Source: an uncultured Prevotellaceae bacterium (lineage in GTDB: Bacteria > Bacteroidota > Bacteroidia > Bacteroidales > Muribaculaceae). Taken from it: a DNA stretch of 64,000 nucleotides. The notes under the pieces are model-generated. The model searched no databases, was not told the DNA's origin, and was given only the letters and a program-made list of their open reading frames with translations. Where the stretch lies: the NCBI GenBank assembly GCA_900318345.1, contig ONKD01000012.1:1-64000 (forward strand), given 5' to 3'. Each line of letters opens with the position of its first letter. The stretch's first letter is position 1. The position numbers and the translations under genes were made by a program. Of the stretch, positions 8,325 to 17,833 are shown one piece after another.

Positions 8325-9548
8325 CTACGCATCGTCGGGGTCGCTAACGACCTGGAAGTCCTTGTTCTCGTCCTCATAGTCGCTCTCCCAGTATTCCTCG
8401 CTCCACTGCTTGCTGCCCGAGTCCACCATCTTGCCGCCAGCGTCGGGTGCTTCTTCCTCGAGGTCTTCGGCACCGAAGATGAAATTGTCCTCGGCCTGCT
8501 CGCGATGGCGCTCATCCAGGTCATGCTGAGTGGGTGCCTCGGGAATGCGGTTGCGCTCGTCGTTGATGGTGCGCCACAACAGGTCCTTCAGTTCGGTCAG
8601 ACCCATTTGAGCCACACTCGAGATAAACACGCTGGGCACATCGTCAGGCACCTCGGGGCGCATCTGCTCAATCAGTTCCTCGTCCAGCATGTCACACTTG
8701 GTGATGGCAAGCACACGGGGTTTAGACACCAGATCGGGGTTAAACGTCTCCAACTCATGGCACAGGATGTCATATTCCTTGCGGATGTCGTCGCTGTCGG
8801 CGGGCACCATAAACAGCAGCACGGCGTTGCGCTCGATGTGGCGCAGGAACCTCAGGCCCAAGCCGCGACCCTCGCTCGCACCCTCGATGATGCCGGGGAT
8901 ATCGGCCATCACAAACGACTGTATGCCGCGATAAGAAACGATGCCCAAGTTGGGCTCCAGTGTCGTGAAGGGGTAGTTGGCAATTTTGGGCTTGGCAGCG
9001 CTGATGACGCTCAACAGCGTCGATTTACCAGCATTGGGGAAACCCACGAGGCCCACGTCGGCCAGCAGTTTCAGTTCTAGTATCACGGCCTTCTCAACCC
9101 CCTTCTCGCCTGGTTGGGCAAAGCGGGGAGTCTGTCTCGTCGCCGTCTTGAAGTGCTGGTTGCCCAAACCGCCGCGACCACCGCGCAGCAGGCGCACCAC
9201 CTGGCCGTCCTGGGTCACGTCACACAGGAATTTTCCCGTCTCGGCGTCATACACCGCCGTGCCACACGGCACCTCTATCGTGCGGTCCTCGCCATCCTTA
9301 CCCGTCATCTGGTTCTCGCCTCCCGACTGGCCGTCGGTGGCAAACACGTGACGCTGATACTTCAGGTGGATAAGCGTCCACAGGTTGCGGTTACCCTTCA
9401 GGAAGATGTGGCCGCCACGACCGCCGTCACCGCCATCGGGACCACCTTTGGGGACATACTTCGCGCGGTGCAGGTGCGCCGAGCCGGCGCCGCCCTTGCC
9501 ACTGCGGCACAATATCTTCACATAGTCAATAAAATTGCTCTCTGCCAT
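8325..9548 (-). CDS. obg: Obg-family ribosome-assembly GTPase
   Basis: 407 residues from the ATG at 9548 ('[12 protein letters not shown]'). The frame stays open 63 codons further upstream, but that stretch overlaps lgt and the shared promoter region and is not Obg-like. The N-terminal Obg fold has glycine-rich repeats ('[12 protein letters not shown]'). The G domain has G1 'GFPNAGKST', G3 'DIPGI' and G4 'TKCD'. The C-terminus is not the classic OCT domain but an acidic tail rich in Asp/Glu, typical of Bacteroidetes. Obg binds the 50S subunit and links ribosome assembly to growth. It is divergent from lgt. Confidence 0.95.
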   Translation of the reverse strand: MAESNFIDYVKILCRSGKGGAGSAHLHRAKYVPKGGPDGGDGGRGGHIFLKGNRNLWTLIHLKYQRHVFATDGQSGGENQMTGKDGEDRTIEVPCGTAVYDAETGKFLCDVTQDGQVVRLLRGGRGGLGNQHFKTATRQTPRFAQPGEKGVEKAVILELKLLADVGLVGFPNAGKSTLLSVISAAKPKIANYPFTTLEPNLGIVSYRGIQSFVMADIPGIIEGASEGRGLGLRFLRHIERNAVLLFMVPADSDDIRKEYDILCHELETFNPDLVSKPRVLAITKCDMLDEELIEQMRPEVPDDVPSVFISSVAQMGLTELKDLLWRTINDERNRIPEAPTQHDLDERHREQAEDNFIFGAEDLEEEAPDAGGKMVDSGSKQWSEEYWESDYEDENKDFQVVSDPDDA

Positions 9549-9569
9549 AATACTTTTGTTTTTACTCCA

Positions 9570-9600
9570 CAAAGGTAATATTTTTTCCTGTGATTGGAAA
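9570..9600 (-). promoter_or_regulatory. obg promoter
   Basis: On the minus strand: TTTC (9600-9597), 19-bp spacer, TACCTTTG (9577-9570). This is close to the Bacteroidetes consensus, and the obg ATG is 22 bp downstream. Confidence 0.6.
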
Positions 9601-9608
9601 ATTCTTGC

Positions 9609-9616
9609 TACCTTTG
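9609..9616 (+). promoter_or_regulatory. lgt promoter -7 element
   Basis: TACCTTTG on the plus strand, 30 bp before the lgt ATG. The -33 element is weak. It lies back to back with the obg promoter. Confidence 0.5.
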
Positions 9617-9645
9617 CCATAAATACCGATAATAACCTAACAATT

Positions 9646-10521
9646 ATGATATTGAATTCTTTCACTTGGACCGCAAGTCCTGAATTATTCAGCGTGGGAC
9701 CCATCACCGTCAGGTGGTATGGGCTGATGTTTGCCATCGGCTTCCTCGTGGGCTACGAGATCGTGTACCGCATCTTCCGCCACGAGGGCGCCCGCGAGAG
9801 TTGGGTGGGCAGCCTGTTCATCTATGTGGTGGTCGCCACCATCGTGGGGGCTAGGCTAGGACACGTCTTTTTCTATGACTGGAGCTACTATTCCCAGAAC
9901 CTAAGCGAGATTCCCAAGATTTGGGAGGGTGGACTGGCCAGCCACGGCGGCACCCTGGGCATCATGCTTGCCATTTGGCTCTACAGCCGATGGGTGACAC
10001 GCAAGCCCATGCTATGGACATTTGACCGCCTGGTCGTGCCTGTGGGCTTTGTCGCCGCGCTCATCCGCATCGGCAACCTCATGAACCACGAGATTTATGG
10101 TGCCGAGACATCACTGCCCTGGGGATTCCGTTTCGTGGATAACTTGGGAGCATGGATGCAGGGCGCCGAACCAGTATTCACGGCACCGAGCCACCCCACA
10201 CAGATCTATGAGGCCGCCTTCTACCTGTTGACCTTCGCCATCTGCATGGTGATGTACTGGCGCTATCGTGCCCAGGAGCGCGAGGGACTCATCTTCGGCG
10301 TGTTCATGCTGGGCATCTTTGTGCCGCGCTTCTTCATCGAATTCATCAAGAATGTGCAGGAACCGTGGGAAATCACCATGCGCAACAGCATCGGCTTGGA
10401 CCAGGGCCAACTCCTCAGCATTCCCTTCATCGTGTTGGGCATCTGGCTCATCATCAGGGCCATGCGACGCCCGCGCGTGCCGCTCGAGTACCCCAACCGC
10501 TTCGCCGACGAGAAGAAATAG
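9646..10521 (+). CDS. lgt: prolipoprotein diacylglyceryl transferase
   Basis: 291 residues from the ATG at 9646 ('MILNSFTW'); the longer frame from 9535 would run into obg. It is a polytopic inner-membrane protein with the Lgt signatures '[12 protein letters not shown]', '[12 protein letters not shown]' and 'SHPTQIYEA'. It transfers diacylglycerol from phosphatidylglycerol to the lipobox cysteine, the first step in making every lipoprotein. Many such substrates are encoded in this window (SusD proteins, MBL hydrolase, DUF4923 protein). It is followed after 19 bp by another envelope gene and is probably co-transcribed with it. Confidence 0.96.
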   Translation: MILNSFTWTASPELFSVGPITVRWYGLMFAIGFLVGYEIVYRIFRHEGARESWVGSLFIYVVVATIVGARLGHVFFYDWSYYSQNLSEIPKIWEGGLASHGGTLGIMLAIWLYSRWVTRKPMLWTFDRLVVPVGFVAALIRIGNLMNHEIYGAETSLPWGFRFVDNLGAWMQGAEPVFTAPSHPTQIYEAAFYLLTFAICMVMYWRYRAQEREGLIFGVFMLGIFVPRFFIEFIKNVQEPWEITMRNSIGLDQGQLLSIPFIVLGIWLIIRAMRRPRVPLEYPNRFADEKK

Positions 10522-10540
10522 ACTTTAACACTAGATAACT

Positions 10541-11299
10541 ATGAAATATATCCTCTATTCACTCGCCCTGCTCGCCGCGATTGCTGCAGTTGTGTTATAC
10601 AGCTGCTGCAAGGGCAATAAAACCGACCAATCGACAATGGATAACAGTAATATCCCTGCTCCCGTGATGATCGATGACACCACCGTCAACGGGCTCACCG
10701 TCTATTACCCCCAGTTCTCCTCTATCGACCTCGTGTGCGGCACCATGCCCAGCCAGCAGGACACCAATGTCATCTTCTGTGCCGAGGCAGCCTTTACCCA
10801 TGAACTGCTCGATGAGTTTGACCACAGCAACATCGACGGCGACCACGTGAGCGGCGGCAAGCGCTACAAGGGCGCCAAGTGCAAGGACAACAGCGGCGCA
10901 TTCGCCTGGTTTGGCGACACCACTTGGGAATTTGTCAACGGTGAGTACAGCGAGCTGCTCGACAGCGTGGCAGCAGCAGGTGGCATGGGCTTCGGCCAAG
11001 CCATCATCATCCACGACGGCGAGAGCATCCGCCCCCTGTGGCGTGACGGCGTCAACCGCTACCGCGCCCTGTGCGAGAAGGATGGCCGCCTGTGCATCGT
11101 CGATAGCCGTGACGAGGTCACCTATGAGCGCTTTGTCGCCCTGCTCGAGGCCTTCGCCCCGACCCACGCCCTCTACATGGACATGGGAGCCGGCTGGAAC
11201 CACTCCTGGTGGCGCGATAGCGACGGCAAGGTGCATGAGATCCACCCCGTAGCCGAGAAATCCCGCTACTGCACCAACTGGATCACCTTCTACAAGTAA
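10541..11299 (+). CDS. putative lipoprotein resembling phosphodiester glycosidase (NAGPA/DUF2233)
   Basis: 252 residues. The N-terminus is hydrophobic and ends 'LYSCCK', a plausible lipobox. The middle has 'NVIFCAEAAF', and the C-terminal half runs 'MGFGQAIIIHDGESIRPLW', 'RYRALCEKDGRLCIVDS' and 'THALYMDMGAGWNHSWW'. That order matches NAGPA-like phosphodiester glycosidases: a regular dG region, an RtaiG-like strand, then a closing nAlnLDGGgS motif. Here the last motif is degenerate (DMGAG for DGGGS). It may be a divergent or inactive family member; assignment rests on pattern only. It probably shares the lgt transcript. It contains several cysteines, consistent with an extracytoplasmic location. 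Confidence 0.5.
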   Translation: MKYILYSLALLAAIAAVVLYSCCKGNKTDQSTMDNSNIPAPVMIDDTTVNGLTVYYPQFSSIDLVCGTMPSQQDTNVIFCAEAAFTHELLDEFDHSNIDGDHVSGGKRYKGAKCKDNSGAFAWFGDTTWEFVNGEYSELLDSVAAAGGMGFGQAIIIHDGESIRPLWRDGVNRYRALCEKDGRLCIVDSRDEVTYERFVALLEAFAPTHALYMDMGAGWNHSWWRDSDGKVHEIHPVAEKSRYCTNWITFYK

Positions 11300-11341
11300 C
11301 CATCGAACAGCACGCTAACCCAGATAGCTTAGCACGACAAC

Positions 11342-11386
11342 CCAATAAGACCAATAAGTCCAATAGGTCCAATAAGCCCAATTGGG
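11342..11386. repeat. 9-bp degenerate tandem repeat, five units
   Basis: Five consecutive 9-mers: CCAATAAGA, CCAATAAGT, CCAATAGGT, CCAATAAGC, CCAATTGGG. It lies between the convergent lipoprotein gene and the second susD. The same repeat class occurs at 22275 and 22984. Confidence 0.75.
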
Positions 11387-11467
11387 CTGTTGTTTACCTT
11401 ACTGCGTGCGCCATCACACTCGACAACGTCGCCTCACGCCCCTGCACCGTGAACCATAGTTGCCAAA

Positions 11468-11499
11468 ACAGGGGATGTGCCAGCCGGCACATCCCCTGT
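11468..11499 (-). terminator. 14-bp perfect hairpin terminator for the second SusC/SusD operon
   Basis: Arms ACAGGGGATGTGCC (11468-11481) and GGCACATCCCCTGT (11486-11499) with a 4-nt loop. On the minus strand it follows the susD stop and is succeeded by TTTTGG. It is nearly symmetrical and may serve both directions. Confidence 0.8.
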
Positions 11500-11531
11500 A
11501 AAGGATATTGCTTTATAATCTATCTCAAAGA

Positions 11532-13184
11532 TTAATTGGCAGTAGGATCATTGATACTGTAGCCACCATTATAGTCGGTCTCCTTCAAAGGAACCTCCCA
11601 TACCCAGTTGTTCACTGCATCGGGAGCAATGGTGATAGCAACAGCGGGATGGGCATTACCACCCTCGGCCCAACCGTGACGTACAACGGGCAGTTTCCAG
11701 CGCTTCAGGTCGCTCCACTGGAAGCCTTCGCCCCAGAGCTCAAGTGCACGGTAGTCGGCAATCTCGTTGAACAGGTCCTGACCGGTCTTGCTGCAGGTGT
11801 AACCGGGGTTACGGCCAGAGCCAGCGTTCAAGCGAACGAGGGCATCCTGAGCATTGGCAGGCTGGTTCATGAAGTAGTAGCACTCAGCCTCGATAAGGAG
11901 CATCTCACTGGTGCGGATGAAGGGCAGATAGCCAACACCCGGGGTGTCGAACACGTAGAACTTCAGGTGTGCGCCCAGGTGGTAAACGCCAGAAGCATAG
12001 GGCTCGGTAAATCCACCAGCTGCATGCTCCTGAACATAGTTGTAAGCCTTATCGTAAGCTTCCATGCTAGATATTCTCAGGTTAGCAGTCAGACCAATGT
12101 AACCGAAGGTCTGGTCAACCTGTGCGGGATCACTGGCATCGATGCCCAGGCCGCTCTCGGTGAGGAACAGCGACTTGCGGAAGTCCTCATCGGGGATGCG
12201 GTTGATGAGCTCACGGCCGATGGTACCGGCACCGTTCTGGGTGTTAGAAGCATAGTAGCCGTTGCAGCTGTACTGGGTACCGTAGCTCCAGTACCAGTTG
12301 TTCTCGTCGGCACTGCCATAGCTACCGAGAATCCACTCACTGGTGGGACGGCAGAAACCAGCTGCATAAGCATCGTTGTCCATCAGGGGATAACCCTCCT
12401 CGGCCAGCTTAGCGTGGTTGAGGGCAGTCTGATAATCCTCCTTGTAGAGGGCAGCACGGGCATAAACAGCGTGTGCACAATTCAGGTTAGGAGTCCAGCA
12501 ATCATTGGCAGGACGGTCAACACCACTCTCGTTAAACAGCGCGATAGCCTCATCAAGGTCAGCATAAATCTGAGCATAAACCTCGGCCATGGTTGAGGGA
12601 GCGAGGTCACCGATCGACTCATCAAGACGCAGGGGCAGACCCTGGGTAGAACCATTGTTGGAGTCTTTCCAGCGCTGGCAGTAGTAGTGGAGCAACTTCT
12701 CATAGCCATAGGCACGGAAGGTCAGGGCCGAAGCCTTAATGAACTTCTTGTCAGCCTCGCTACCCTCGGCACCGTCAATGCGATTAACAATCACATTAGC
12801 CTGGGTAATGATCTGATAGTAGTAGTACCATGCATAGTGGTTGTAAATGCTGGTCCTGTTGGTGTGATAAGTCTGGTTGTGGATAGGAGCCCAACCCGAA
12901 GCATACTGGTTGTAGTAGTAGTCCTGGCAAGGATAGTTCTCATACAGACGCATGATAGCATTCTCACCACAGAAACCCTGGCTATAGTTACCATGCTGGA
13001 TGGTCATCGTCTTGGCCACACCGTTCAATGTCTTGTAAGCATTATCGACGGTGGCAACGGCCAAAGCAGCACTGATTGACTCGGTTGGTGTTGTTTCAAG
13101 ATAATCCTCGCCACAAGAGGTGGTAGCCAATGCTGCACCGACCAACAGACCGCTCAATAAAATTCTATTTATATACTTTTTCAT
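11532..13184 (-). CDS. SusD/RagB-family nutrient-binding lipoprotein (second locus)
   Basis: 550 residues from ATG 13184 ('MKKYINRILLSG'). The upstream ATG at 13196 would add only four residues. The lipoprotein signal ends 'ATTSCGEDYLETTP'; 'CxDYLET.P' is the standard mature start of SusD proteins. The helical SusD core follows, with 'RTSEMLLIEAECYYFMNQPA' and near the end 'ELWGEGFQWSDLKRWKLP', both family signatures. It lies 46 bp downstream of its SusC partner in one minus-strand operon. The ligand is unknown, and no enzyme genes flank the pair, so it may be a stand-alone uptake unit. Confidence 0.96.
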   Translation of the reverse strand: MKKYINRILLSGLLVGAALATTSCGEDYLETTPTESISAALAVATVDNAYKTLNGVAKTMTIQHGNYSQGFCGENAIMRLYENYPCQDYYYNQYASGWAPIHNQTYHTNRTSIYNHYAWYYYYQIITQANVIVNRIDGAEGSEADKKFIKASALTFRAYGYEKLLHYYCQRWKDSNNGSTQGLPLRLDESIGDLAPSTMAEVYAQIYADLDEAIALFNESGVDRPANDCWTPNLNCAHAVYARAALYKEDYQTALNHAKLAEEGYPLMDNDAYAAGFCRPTSEWILGSYGSADENNWYWSYGTQYSCNGYYASNTQNGAGTIGRELINRIPDEDFRKSLFLTESGLGIDASDPAQVDQTFGYIGLTANLRISSMEAYDKAYNYVQEHAAGGFTEPYASGVYHLGAHLKFYVFDTPGVGYLPFIRTSEMLLIEAECYYFMNQPANAQDALVRLNAGSGRNPGYTCSKTGQDLFNEIADYRALELWGEGFQWSDLKRWKLPVVRHGWAEGGNAHPAVAITIAPDAVNNWVWEVPLKETDYNGGYSINDPTAN

Positions 13185-13230
13185 AATGATTGTCATTTAG
13201 AAAATATTTGTTAATTGATCATCTGATTTA

Positions 13231-16200
13231 TCAGAACTGGAACTGAAGACCAAAGTTGAACACACGAGCGGTAACATAGGTATCATCAGAGCCACCGCTG
13301 AAACTGTACTGGGGATTCAAACCCTTGCGGGAAGTGAACGTTGCCAGGTTCTCAACACCGGCGGTGAGGGTGAGACCCTGCAAACCAATCTTGTTCATCA
13401 CCAGCTTGGGCAGGCTGTAGCTCAGGGTGATGTTCTTCACTACAAAGTAGGAAGCACTGGTCAACCAGCGGTCACTGGTAGCGTTGTTATAGCTGCTGTA
13501 CTCAAAGTCGAGCTGAGGAATACCATTGGGATCAATGCGATTGGGCGAATCCTCGGTCATGCCGGCGGGAACACCACTCCAGCTATTAGCCAGGTCAACA
13601 TGGTTAGCGCTTGCCGAAGATGCCGAGTTGGTCGACATCAGGCTCTGATAAGCCGAGTCATAAACCTTGCCACCCAGGCTATAGGTGAACAGGGCGTTCA
13701 GAGCAAAGCCCTTGAATTGCAGTATAGAGTTCAATGAACCGAAGAACCAGGGGTGAGCAGTACCTGCCCAGTCACGCAGACCGTAGGAGGCAGGCATGGT
13801 GGTGTAGGTCTTGTCACCGATGGTAACGGCTGCACCAGCAGCAACGGCCTTCTCCTGAAGTTCGGGATCGATAGTGTACAGTGAGCGACCTGTCATCTGG
13901 TCAACACCCACAAAGTGATAGGTGTAGAACTCATAGGGGTCATGACCCTCAGAGTAGTTCTGCTGACCATGCAGGATGTCCTTGCCGTCGGGGAGCTTCT
14001 TGATACGGCTCTTCATAAAGGTACCCTCGGTGCTCAGGGTCCAGTTGAGGTCACGGCCACGGAAGATATCATAGCTCAACGATACCTCGATACCGCGGTT
14101 AGAGACGGTACCAATGTTCATGTATTGAGTCATGTTGTAGTCATCACCCCAAACGAACGAACCAGCCGACAGGGGCAGGCGAACAGCGAACAACAGGTCC
14201 TTGTTGCGCTTGTCAAACAGCACAAAGTTGAAGTTCAAACGGTCAAATACGCGACCCTCGATACCGAAGTCGATATTCTGGCAGGTCTCCCACTTGATGT
14301 CCTCAGCCGAGAGGCTCTGCTTCATGAAGGCAGCGCTACCGGCGTTCTTCTCGATGTAGTACAGTGGCTGGTAAGCATAGAGGCTAACGCCCGCGTTGTT
14401 ACCGGTCTCACCATAGGAAGCACGAACGCGCAGCTGGTCAAGCCAGTTCACATCCTGCAGGAAGTTCTCCTTCTTGATGTTCCAGTTCACACCGAACGAG
14501 AAGAAGTTACCCCAACGCTTCTTGTAGTAAAAACGTGAAGAACCATCGCGACGGAACGAGAAGTCAGCGAAGTACTTCTCATTGTAGTTGTAGCGTAAAC
14601 GGCCCAGGTAGGACTCGGTCTTGTCCTCGTTATCCGAACCCTGGAAGTAAGAGTTGGTCTGGAAGTTACCGGGAGTGTAGATACCATCGGCAGCCGAGTT
14701 GGTGTTCATGCCATAAGCTGAGCGGTCGTTATAATCATAGTTCTCATGAGCAAGCATGACATCAAAGTAGTGACGGTTAAAGTCATGGTTCCAGTTCAGA
14801 ATTTCCTGAACTGTGCGCGTGTTGTACTCATAAGCATAGCTGGTCAAGCGACCATTGTTGGTAGCACCATCGCCAATGAACGGGTTGTTGTAATGACGGC
14901 GATTGGTGTTGGAGTGCATGAAGTCGGCCTTCAAGGTGAACGAGAAACCGGCGGGCAAGGTAAAGGTACCATAAGCCAGACCCTCGACAACGGCGCGACG
15001 ACGGCGGTCAAAGTCCTTGCGCAACTCAAAAGCGACGTTGCGGTTGGTCAGATAAGCTGACTCGGTATCATACTGCTTCTCACCATTCTCGTCAAGCAGG
15101 AAACTGCCATCGGGGTTGTGCAGGAACAGAGGATAAACAGGAGCCATGTAACGGGCGGTGTAGAACGGGTTAGCATAGTAGCTACCGTTAGCATTGTCGT
15201 TGAAGTTGCGGGTTGCATAGGTACCACTCAGGTTAACACCAGCCTTGAACCATTCACTGGGAGTGAAGTTGGTGTTGATACGGCCAGTGAAACGCTCATA
15301 GGCGCTAGCATAGATATAACCTTTCTCGTTGGTGTAACCGGCTGAAGCATACATGTTGTATTTCTCGCCACCAGCGCTGCCCGAGAGGCTGTAGTCCTGA
15401 CGATAACCGGTGCGCTCAACGTCCTTTTCCCAATCCAGGTCGGTGTAACCGGGGAGAACCTGAGCAACGAGCTTACCGTTAGCATCAAACAGCTTGTTGT
15501 AATCAGCGTTGTAGATGTTGCGCTGTACATAGTCAGTCACGAGGTGCTCGGTGGCATACTGGTTAGCAGCAGCCTGATCCAGACCCATGCTACCGTTCAT
15601 GGCAAAGTTCCTCATGGCAAGCCATGAAGCCTCCATCCACTGGTCGGCACCCATGCGGTCATACTCGGCAATACCGCGCTTGTACATACCCTGATTGATG
15701 CGCAGGGTTACATTGGGCTTGTTGGCATAGCTACCCTTCTTGGTAGTAATGAGCACAACACCGTTAGCTGCACGGTTACCATACAGGGCTGCCGATGCGG
15801 CGTCCTTCAACACGCTCATGCTCTCAATATCAACGGGGTTGATCTCAGCAATGTTACCGTCAAAGGCCACACCATCAACAACATACAGAGGTGAGTTGGA
15901 ACCGGTAATACTACCAACACCACGGATGCGGATGCTGGGAGCGGCACCAGGCTCACCATAGGTGTTGTTCACCTGGATACCGGGGGTGCTACCCTCAAGC
16001 GCTGCGGTAACCGAGGAACCGATGCGGTCCTTGATCTTCTTCTCGTCAACTAACGAGATAGAACCCGTAATTGACTGACGCTTTGCGCTACCGTAAGCAA
16101 CAACCACAACCTCATCAAGGCTTTGGCCAGAGTCGCTCAGCTTGACAACCATGTTGTTGGCAACCTCAACCTGACGGGTAGCAAAACCAATGTAAGATAC

Positions 16201-16413
16201 ATTGACATACTTCACGTGGTCAGGTAATACCAGCGTGAAATGACCATTAACATCGGTTGCAGTGCCCTGGTTGACACCCTCACCTTGGATCGTTGCTCCA
16301 ATGAGAGGTTCACCAGTGACTGCATCCACTACTTGTCCGCTAATTGTGCGGTCGGCATAGGCCGAGAGTGCCATGAAGCACATCGCAAACAATAATAGAA
16401 ATAGCTTCTTCAT
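13231..16413 (-). CDS. SusC/RagA-type TonB-dependent outer-membrane transporter (complete)
   Basis: 1060 residues from ATG 16413 ('MKKLFLLLFAMCF'). The frame opens 17 codons earlier, but those are not signal-like. A signal peptide (1-20) is followed by a carboxypeptidase-regulatory-like domain (about 21-100, 'ISGQVVDAVTGEPLIGATI'), then the SusC-specific 'DEVVVVAYG' and plug domain (about 110-230, with 'IRIRGVGSITGSNSPLYVVD'), and a beta-barrel to the last residue 'FGLQFQF'. Unlike the first SusC it has no extra C-terminal domain. It imports SusD-bound ligand using TonB energy; ExbB, ExbD and a TonB are encoded at 53-56 kb. No FecR or sigma-factor gene is adjacent. Confidence 0.97.
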   Translation of the reverse strand: MKKLFLLLFAMCFMALSAYADRTISGQVVDAVTGEPLIGATIQGEGVNQGTATDVNGHFTLVLPDHVKYVNVSYIGFATRQVEVANNMVVKLSDSGQSLDEVVVVAYGSAKRQSITGSISLVDEKKIKDRIGSSVTAALEGSTPGIQVNNTYGEPGAAPSIRIRGVGSITGSNSPLYVVDGVAFDGNIAEINPVDIESMSVLKDAASAALYGNRAANGVVLITTKKGSYANKPNVTLRINQGMYKRGIAEYDRMGADQWMEASWLAMRNFAMNGSMGLDQAAANQYATEHLVTDYVQRNIYNADYNKLFDANGKLVAQVLPGYTDLDWEKDVERTGYRQDYSLSGSAGGEKYNMYASAGYTNEKGYIYASAYERFTGRINTNFTPSEWFKAGVNLSGTYATRNFNDNANGSYYANPFYTARYMAPVYPLFLHNPDGSFLLDENGEKQYDTESAYLTNRNVAFELRKDFDRRRRAVVEGLAYGTFTLPAGFSFTLKADFMHSNTNRRHYNNPFIGDGATNNGRLTSYAYEYNTRTVQEILNWNHDFNRHYFDVMLAHENYDYNDRSAYGMNTNSAADGIYTPGNFQTNSYFQGSDNEDKTESYLGRLRYNYNEKYFADFSFRRDGSSRFYYKKRWGNFFSFGVNWNIKKENFLQDVNWLDQLRVRASYGETGNNAGVSLYAYQPLYYIEKNAGSAAFMKQSLSAEDIKWETCQNIDFGIEGRVFDRLNFNFVLFDKRNKDLLFAVRLPLSAGSFVWGDDYNMTQYMNIGTVSNRGIEVSLSYDIFRGRDLNWTLSTEGTFMKSRIKKLPDGKDILHGQQNYSEGHDPYEFYTYHFVGVDQMTGRSLYTIDPELQEKAVAAGAAVTIGDKTYTTMPASYGLRDWAGTAHPWFFGSLNSILQFKGFALNALFTYSLGGKVYDSAYQSLMSTNSASSASANHVDLANSWSGVPAGMTEDSPNRIDPNGIPQLDFEYSSYNNATSDRWLTSASYFVVKNITLSYSLPKLVMNKIGLQGLTLTAGVENLATFTSRKGLNPQYSFSGGSDDTYVTARVFNFGLQFQF

Positions 16414-16848
16414 AAAATAGTGATGTTTATTAATTAATAATATTATAAATGTGTTTTTAATCATCAGTTACTGTAAGGCCTCGATGGTACCATTTTTTAA
16501 GCCGCTATCGATTAATTACAAGTACGCAAAAATAGTAAAAGTATGTGAAATGGGCATTATAAATGTTACGTTTTAACTATAGGTCCACATTTTCTATTGT
16601 TTCCAATTTTTAAAAAATATTTTGCAACAATATTATAAAATGATTACAAAAATAATTATAATCATCTGAAAATTAAATAAATAAATATATAACTACCGAT
16701 AATAGGTAATTCTTTCAACTAAAATTATAAAATGTTAAAACTAATACCTTTTAACATTCTGTTTTTAACTAAATTTTATCCCAATTCGGGATATATTTTC
16801 TCTATTTTGCCAAAAAATAAGGCACTTGAAGTGGTTGTTAATAACTTT
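16414..16848 (-). promoter_or_regulatory. 435-bp AT-rich leader/promoter region of the SusC/SusD operon
   Basis: No gene is visible. A candidate minus-strand -7 element TATTTTTG lies at 16534-16527, about 115 bp before the susC ATG, but without a convincing -33 box. The rest is very AT-rich, with a small weak hairpin at 16777-16793 (TATCCC/GGGATA) that may end the trmH transcript. Confidence 0.4.
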
Positions 16849-17382
16849 TTATTTCCTCAATTGACGATAAACGTGCCACATCACGATGGCCGCACAACAG
16901 GATATATTTAACGAGTGTTTGGTACCTTCCTGGGGAATTTCCACACAGGTGTCACTCGCGTCAACCACCTCCTGGGACACGCCTTTCACCTCATTACCCA
17001 GCACGATGGCCACACGCTGATTGCTGTTGACCACAAATTGCTCCAAGCTCACACTGTCATGCACCTGCTCGATGGAGCAGATGACATAACCCTCGTCCTT
17101 GAGTTGACCGATGGCTTCAAGCGTAGTGGGAAAATATTGCCAACAAACCGACTCCTCGGCACCGAGGGCCGTCTTGTGAATCTCAGCCTTGGGCGGTTGC
17201 GGCGTGATGCCACACAGGCAAACCCGCTCAATCAAGAAAGCATCGGCCGTGCGGAACACTGATCCCACATTCATCTCGCTACGCACATTATCCAGCACAA
17301 GCGTCACCTGCAGCTTCTCTTTAGCTTTATATTCCTCTACATCCACGCGATGCAGCTCCACCATCGACTTTTTCAGTGCCAT
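16849..17382 (-). CDS. TrmH/SpoU-family RNA methyltransferase
   Basis: 177 residues, short for the family because there is no N-terminal RNA-binding extension. The three SpoU motifs are clear: 'NVGSVFRTADAF', 'VAIVLGNEVKGVSQ' and 'IPQEGTKHSLNISCCAAI'. These form the knotted SAM-binding site and carry the catalytic Arg in motif 1. The family 2'-O-methylates ribose in tRNA or rRNA; which RNA cannot be told. A minus-strand promoter -7 element TACCTTTG lies at 17419-17412, 30 bp upstream. It borders the AT-rich candidate origin region. Confidence 0.92.
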   Translation of the reverse strand: MALKKSMVELHRVDVEEYKAKEKLQVTLVLDNVRSEMNVGSVFRTADAFLIERVCLCGITPQPPKAEIHKTALGAEESVCWQYFPTTLEAIGQLKDEGYVICSIEQVHDSVSLEQFVVNSNQRVAIVLGNEVKGVSQEVVDASDTCVEIPQEGTKHSLNISCCAAIVMWHVYRQLRK

Positions 17383-17411
17383 ATCGTCATTACTTTAAAA
17401 TATTGCTTGTG

Positions 17412-17419
17412 CAAAGGTA
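17412..17419 (-). promoter_or_regulatory. trmH promoter -7 element
   Basis: TACCTTTG on the minus strand, 30 bp before the ATG. No good -33 box seen. Confidence 0.45.
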
Positions 17420-17429
17420 TAAAATATAT

Positions 17430-17761
17430 TGTCGATAACCCTGTTGAAAGCTGTTGAAAAATAATTGAAAAAAATCGATAAAAAAGACTTGACAAATCCA
17501 AACGAGTTGTGCTTATAATTCTTTTTCTACCATCCAAAAAAGTTTACCTGAAATTTTTATTGCCATTTAAACACGCTTTTCATCAGCAATTGTTTCAATT
17601 TACTATAATAATTTATTAACTTTGCAGGTTGTTTACACCCTGTTAATAATGTACCGAATGTGCTATATTACAGTCATTAGGCTTGTATATAACCTATCAA
17701 TAAATTTGAAAAATGGTTGATAAGCACATCCACCAGTTATTATCAGTAAAAGTTTTCAACA
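17430..17761. other. candidate replication origin (AT-rich, DnaA-box-like cluster)
   Basis: The gene-free region 17383-17833 is very AT-rich and holds sequences close to the DnaA box TTATCCACA: minus-strand TTATCGACA (17438-17430, one mismatch), minus-strand CTTTCAACA (17450-17442) and TTTTCAACA (17460-17452), minus-strand TTATTAACA (17649-17641), and plus-strand TTTTCAACA (17753-17761). Plus-strand coding sequence to the left is C-rich (my count for 10621-10740: 41 C, 23 G); to the right it is G-rich (18001-18120: 39 G, 28 C). The flanking genes point outwards. The region also holds a possible nadA promoter, TTTC-N20-TAACTTTG (17593-17624). dnaA itself is not in the window. Hypothesis only. 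Confidence 0.4.
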
Positions 17762-17833
17762 CAATTAACAGGCATTATTGTTATTGTTAGATTTTAAAAT
17801 TTTAAAAAATTTAAAAACTAAATAATATATAAA

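Noticed and set aside
9549-9737. N-terminal extension of Obg
   Set aside because: The extra 63 codons overlap lgt and both promoters and do not resemble Obg; family proteins begin at the MAESNF position.
11508-12596. 362-codon plus-strand frame opposite the second susD
   Set aside because: It is the shadow of a clear SusD gene on the minus strand; the translation is low-complexity Val/Leu/Gly without domains.
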